A stretch of DNA of 8,803 bases from Propionibacterium sp. (GTDB lineage Bacteria; Actinomycetota; Actinomycetes; Propionibacteriales; Propionibacteriaceae), in the NCBI GenBank assembly GCA_012514785.1, contig JAAYZP010000444.1, forward strand, positions 1 through 8,803. The letters run 5' to 3'. A program made the position numbers and the translations under genes. Below are positions 5,987 through 8,803 of the stretch, piece by piece (positions within the stretch are counted from its first letter, which is position 1; every line of letters starts with the position of its first letter). The notes below the pieces were generated by a model. That model searched no databases, was not told the origin of the DNA, and was given only the letters and a program-made list of their open reading frames with translations.

Positions 5987-8155
5987 TCAGGCCTCGGCCA
6001 CCGGCTTGAAGAACTTCAGCAACAGCGAGTTCAGCACTACGAAGACCGAGCTGAACGCCATCGCCGCGCCGGCGATCATCGGCGTCAGCAGGCCGAGGGC
6101 GGCCAGCGGGATCGCGGCCGTGTTGTACGCGAACGCCCACACGAGGTTGGACTTGATCTTGTTCAACGTCGCCCTCGAGAGGCGCACGGCGTCGACGGCG
6201 GCCATCAGGTCGTGGCGCATCAGGGTGATGTCGCCGGCTGCGATGGCCGCGTCGGTGCCGGAGCCCATGGCGATGCCGAGGTCGGCCTGCGCGAGCGCTG
6301 CGGCGTCGTTGACGCCGTCGCCCACCATGGCCACCTGGGCGCCGCCGGCCTGGAACTCCTTGATGACGTCCACCTTGCCCTCGGGCGAGACGCCGGCGCG
6401 GACATCGTCGATGCCCACCTCTGCGGCCACCGCGCGGGCGGTCCTCTCGTTGTCGCCGGAGAGCAGCACGGGGGTGAGCCCGAGCGCACGCAGGCGGGAG
6501 ATGACCTCCTTGGCGTTGTGCTTCAGCGTGTCGGCGACGACGATGCGCCCCAGCACGCGGGAGTCGGTGGCGACCCACACCTCGGAGCCGATCGTGTCGG
6601 ACTGGCGCGTGGGCACCTCGAGACCGAGCTCCGCCAGCAGCGCGGGCGAGCCCGCGTAGGTGGGGATGCCGTCGACGAGGCCCTTCACACCCCGGCCAGG
6701 GAGGTTCTCGAAGTCGGTGAGTTCGCCGACCTCGGCCACCTGCTCCAGCGCGCGTGCGATGGGGTGCTCGGACGCGGATTCGACGGTGGCGGCAGCGCGC
6801 AGCAGCACCTCGCTCGTCTCGCCCTCCTCGGGTTCGACGGCCGCGACGGACATGGCCCCGGTGGTGATGGTGCCGGTCTTGTCGAACACGATCGTGGAGA
6901 CCTTGCGCGCGCGCTCCAGCACCTGGGGGCCGCGGATGATGACGCCCAGCTGTGCGCCGCGGCCGGTGCCGACCATGAGCGCGGACGGCGTCGCGAGCCC
7001 GAGCGCACAGGGGCAGGCGATGATCAGCACGGCGATGGCCGAGGACAGCGCGAACGTCAGGCCCGCGCCCATGAGCATGTGCACGACGAGCGCGACGACG
7101 GCGATGATGATGACGGTGGGGACGAAGATGGTGGTGACCTTGTCGGCCAGGCGCTGGACGTCGGCCTTGCCGGTCTGCGCCTCCTCGACGAGCTTCGCCA
7201 TGTGCGCGAGCTGCGAGTCCTCGCCGACGGCGGTGGCGCGCACCACCAGTCGTCCGGTGGTGTTGACGGCACCGCCGACCACCTGGGAGCCGGGCTCCAC
7301 CTCGACCGGCAGCGATTCGCCGGTGATGATCGACTGGTCCACGGCGGAGCGGCCCTCGACGATCTCGCCGTCGGCAGCGATCTTCTCGCCGGGGCGCACG
7401 ACGATCTCGTCGCCCACCTTGAGCAGGCGCACGTCGATCTCCTGCTCCACGCCGCCCACGAGGCGACGGGCGCGCTTGGCGCCCACCTGGAGCAGCTCGT
7501 GCATCGCCCGACCGGACTCCACCTTGGCCTTGGCCTCGATGTACCTGCCGAGCAGGAGGAAGGCGATGATTGCGACGGCGGCCTCGAAGTAGACGAAGCC
7601 CATCGCGTCCTGGCGAGAGAGGGTGAACTCGAACTCGTCCACCATCCCGATCTGGCCGGCGTGGCCGAAGAACATGGCGTAGATGGACCACGCCATGGCC
7701 GTGAACGTGCCGAGCGTGACGAGGGTGTCCATCGTCACGGCGCGATGCCTCAGGTTGGTCCACGTGGCCTGGTGGAAGCTCCGGCCGGCCCAGAATACGA
7801 CGATGACCGAGAGGATCATCGCCACCCACTGCCAGGCCGGGAACTGCAGTGCCGGAACCATCGAGACGACGACCACCGGGATGCCCAGCGCGAACGCCAG
7901 CACCACGCGGGGCCGCAGCTTGGCGGCCTCGTCGTGCTTCGGGGCGTCGGGCTCCGGCACCTTCGCGCCGTAGCCCGCCTTCTCCACGACCTCGATGAGG
8001 TCCTGCGTGGTGATGGCCCCGTCGGCCTCGATGGTGGCGCGCTCGGTGGAGTAGTTGACGCTCGCCATCACGCCGCCCACCTTGTTGAGCTTCTTCTCAA
8101 CCCGGTTGGCGCACGAGGCGCACGTCATGCCGTCGATATCGAGCTGAACAAGCAT
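5987..8155 (-). CDS. copA: Copper-exporting P1B-type ATPase CopA
   Basis: This 722-residue inner-membrane pump uses ATP to move Cu(I) out of the cytoplasm. The N-terminus carries one heavy-metal-associated domain with MTCASC (C12, C15). Eight membrane segments are visible, including the two extra N-terminal helices of P1B pumps. Key motifs are TGES of the actuator domain (278-281), the CPC metal site in helix 6 (381-383), DKTGT with the phosphorylated Asp425, the His-Pro pair of the nucleotide domain (464-465) and GDGVND (612-617). Helix 7 has YN (677-678) and helix 8 has M699 with SS (702-703), which together mark the Cu(I)/Ag(I) subgroup. The copZ stop and this start overlap as GTGATG: ATG at 8155 shares one base with the TGA, while GTG at 8158 would overlap by four and add one residue. 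ATG is preferred. No strong ribosome site is seen, so translation is probably coupled to copZ. Confidence 0.97.
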   Translation of the reverse strand: MLVQLDIDGMTCASCANRVEKKLNKVGGVMASVNYSTERATIEADGAITTQDLIEVVEKAGYGAKVPEPDAPKHDEAAKLRPRVVLAFALGIPVVVVSMVPALQFPAWQWVAMILSVIVVFWAGRSFHQATWTNLRHRAVTMDTLVTLGTFTAMAWSIYAMFFGHAGQIGMVDEFEFTLSRQDAMGFVYFEAAVAIIAFLLLGRYIEAKAKVESGRAMHELLQVGAKRARRLVGGVEQEIDVRLLKVGDEIVVRPGEKIAADGEIVEGRSAVDQSIITGESLPVEVEPGSQVVGGAVNTTGRLVVRATAVGEDSQLAHMAKLVEEAQTGKADVQRLADKVTTIFVPTVIIIAVVALVVHMLMGAGLTFALSSAIAVLIIACPCALGLATPSALMVGTGRGAQLGVIIRGPQVLERARKVSTIVFDKTGTITTGAMSVAAVEPEEGETSEVLLRAAATVESASEHPIARALEQVAEVGELTDFENLPGRGVKGLVDGIPTYAGSPALLAELGLEVPTRQSDTIGSEVWVATDSRVLGRIVVADTLKHNAKEVISRLRALGLTPVLLSGDNERTARAVAAEVGIDDVRAGVSPEGKVDVIKEFQAGGAQVAMVGDGVNDAAALAQADLGIAMGSGTDAAIAAGDITLMRHDLMAAVDAVRLSRATLNKIKSNLVWAFAYNTAAIPLAALGLLTPMIAGAAMAFSSVFVVLNSLLLKFFKPVAEA

Positions 8156-8364
8156 CACGCCGCGGCGACGGTGTAGTCGCCCGCCTCCTTCACAGCTTCC
8201 TCGATCGCGCCGAAGTCGACGGCGGACGCGGAGGTCACGACCATCTCGCCACCCTCCAGGGTGACGTTGACGCCGTCCACGCCGTCGACCTCGCCGACCT
8301 CTTCGGTGACCGCGTTCACGCAGTGGCCGCAGGTCATGCCGGTGACGATGTACTTGGTGTCCAT
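8155..8364 (-). CDS. copZ: CopZ-like copper chaperone (single HMA domain)
   Basis: This 69-residue soluble protein is a single heavy-metal-associated ferredoxin-like domain. The MTCGHC loop supplies the two Cu(I)-binding cysteines (C12, C15), and the beta-alpha-beta-beta-alpha-beta pattern is complete through the closing YTV strand. It should carry Cu(I) to the HMA domain or transport site of CopA and may exchange metal with CsoR. The ATG at 8364 has a strong ribosome site, AAGGAG, six bases upstream. The gene lies 25 bp after csoR and its stop overlaps the start of copA, so the three genes form one operon. A general heavy-metal-binding protein would look the same, but the neighbours make copper by far the likeliest metal. 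Confidence 0.92.
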   Translation of the reverse strand: MDTKYIVTGMTCGHCVNAVTEEVGEVDGVDGVNVTLEGGEMVVTSASAVDFGAIEEAVKEAGDYTVAAA

Positions 8365-8389
8365 GTGTTGCTCCTTGGTTACTGGCTTG

Positions 8390-8695
8390 TTACTTGGTGA
8401 GGCGACGGATGGCCGCCATGGCTTCTTCGAGCTTCTGCTCCGCCTCGTCGCCGCCCTCTGCTGCGGCGTGCGCGACGCAGTGCCCGAGGTGGTCCTCGAG
8501 CAGGCCCAGCGACACCGCCTTGAGTGCCGACTGGACGGCGGAGATCTGGGTGAGGACGTCGATGCAGTACTGATCCTCGTCGACCATGCGAGCGATGCCG
8601 CGGGTCTGGCCCTCGATGAGCTTGAGCCGTCGAAGGTAGTTGGCCTTCTCGGGCGTGTATCCGTGGCGGGTCGTGGTTGTCGTGGTGTCAGTCAT
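8390..8695 (-). CDS. csoR: Copper-sensing transcriptional repressor CsoR
   Basis: This 101-residue all-helical protein belongs to the CsoR/RcnR (DUF156) family. It binds operator DNA when copper-free and is released on Cu(I) binding. The Cu(I) ligand triad is intact: C44 in DQYCIDVL, H69 in LEDHLGH and C73, with the H-x3-C spacing of the M. tuberculosis protein. The core motifs YLRRLKLIEGQTRGI (about 20-34) and QISAVQSALKAV (about 50-61) are present. The N-terminus has a run of six threonines before the conserved part. The ATG at 8695 is chosen because GGAGGAG lies five bases upstream; a start further out would place the -10 box and operator inside the gene. It is the first gene of the csoR-copZ-copA operon and probably autoregulates through the operator at 8719-8733. 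Confidence 0.95.
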   Translation of the reverse strand: MTDTTTTTTRHGYTPEKANYLRRLKLIEGQTRGIARMVDEDQYCIDVLTQISAVQSALKAVSLGLLEDHLGHCVAHAAAEGGDEAEQKLEEAMAAIRRLTK

Positions 8696-8714
8696 GGCGC
8701 CTCCTCCGTGGAAA

Positions 8715-8743
8715 ACTATACCCCCCAGGGGTACTGCGCTCAA
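8715..8743 (-). promoter_or_regulatory. Promoter of the csoR-copZ-copA operon
   Basis: On the - strand, TTGAGC (8743-8738) and TATAGT (8720-8715) are separated by 17 bp. The first matches four of six -35 consensus bases and the second five of six -10 bases. Transcription would start near 8708, leaving a very short leader that holds little more than the GGAGGAG ribosome site. Confidence 0.75.
8719..8733. promoter_or_regulatory. CsoR-type operator
   Basis: TACCCC (8719-8724) and GGGGTA (8728-8733) are perfect inverted arms around CCA. This matches the GC-rich TACCC-GGGTA palindrome known for CsoR sites. It fills the promoter spacer and overlaps two bases of the -10 box, so bound CsoR would block RNA polymerase. 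Confidence 0.8.
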
Positions 8744-8780
8744 ACCGGGGGCCACTTACCCCCAAACAGCCCACACCCCC

Positions 8781-8789
8781 TGTGGACAA
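8781..8789 (-). other. DnaA-box-like 9-mer
   Basis: The - strand reads TTGTCCACA, the form of DnaA box typical of actinobacteria. It sits in the 60-bp stretch upstream of the csoR promoter, which also has short inverted repeats (CCACA/TGTGG at 8771-8785 and GGGGG/CCCCC at 8747-8763). A single box without dnaA or dnaN nearby is not an origin and may be chance. Confidence 0.3.
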
Positions 8790-8803
8790 GTGGCGAAAAC
8801 GGC

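Noticed and set aside
5820..7829. A 669-codon - strand frame overlapping copA out of register
   Set aside because: Very Arg/Gly/His-rich, runs through the copA terminator and the hydrolase promoter, and shares the strand with the clearly real CopA frame.
5876..8176. A 766-codon open frame on the + strand opposite copA
   Set aside because: It is an antisense shadow of CopA, low in complexity (His, Gly, Asp, Arg rich), with no domain and no ribosome site.
8696..8755. A 20-residue N-terminal extension of CsoR
   Set aside because: It would place the -10 box, operator and ribosome site inside the coding region; the ATG at 8695 with GGAGGAG five bases upstream is better.
8744..8803. A chromosomal origin suggested by the DnaA-box-like sequence
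   Set aside because: There is only one box and no AT-rich unwinding region, dnaA or dnaN in view.
1..8803. A new defence, mobile or biosynthetic system
   Set aside because: All six genes belong to known families (glycosyltransferase, LigA, ferrochelatase, cell-wall hydrolase, CopA, CopZ/CsoR set counted as the copper operon), and no mobile-element genes, attachment sites or unexplained large gaps are present.

Overview
This is a high-GC, compactly coded stretch that looks chromosomal and actinobacterial. The signs are the codon use, a LigA with the long insertion seen in actinobacterial ligases, a secreted DUF348/G5 cell-wall enzyme of the RpfB kind, and a CsoR-controlled copper operon. No rRNA, tRNA, insertion sequence, integrase or CRISPR array was seen. 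I cannot name the genus; the order Propionibacteriales is a guess only.

Layout from left to right. (1) On the + strand, the 3' part of a GT4 glycosyltransferase gene (its start lies before the window) ends at 1116. (2) A 187-bp convergent intergenic region (1117-1303) holds no gene. It contains a palindromic repeat of the TGGTTGAGC...GTCGAAACCA kind and a nested hairpin that probably terminates both flanking genes. (3) On the - strand, hemH (ferrochelatase) and ligA (NAD+-dependent DNA ligase) are 5 bp apart and probably share a transcript. Just upstream of hemH is a secreted cell-wall protein with three DUF348 repeats, a G5 domain, a serine linker and a lytic-transglycosylase-like C-terminus. 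(4) A regulatory region of about 210 bp (5776-5986) contains the terminator of the copper operon, a G-rich tract, a short palindrome, a well-spaced promoter and a large inverted repeat next to the Shine-Dalgarno sequence of the cell-wall gene. (5) A - strand copper-homeostasis operon, csoR-copZ-copA, has a CsoR-type operator lying between the -35 and -10 boxes of its promoter.

How the genes work together. In the copper operon, CsoR should repress its own promoter until Cu(I) binds. CopZ then carries Cu(I) and the P1B-type ATPase CopA pumps it out of the cytoplasm. hemH (heme synthesis), ligA (replication and repair) and the cell-wall hydrolase are unrelated housekeeping functions that appear to be neighbours on one strand rather than one pathway.

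The window contains no convincing novel multi-gene system. The points most worth a second look are: a ferrochelatase whose motifs resemble the proteobacterial type rather than the coproporphyrin type usual in actinobacteria; the RpfB-like protein whose Rpf catalytic domain is replaced by another lysozyme-like domain and which probably starts at a TTG codon; and the layered inverted repeats in the non-coding gaps.
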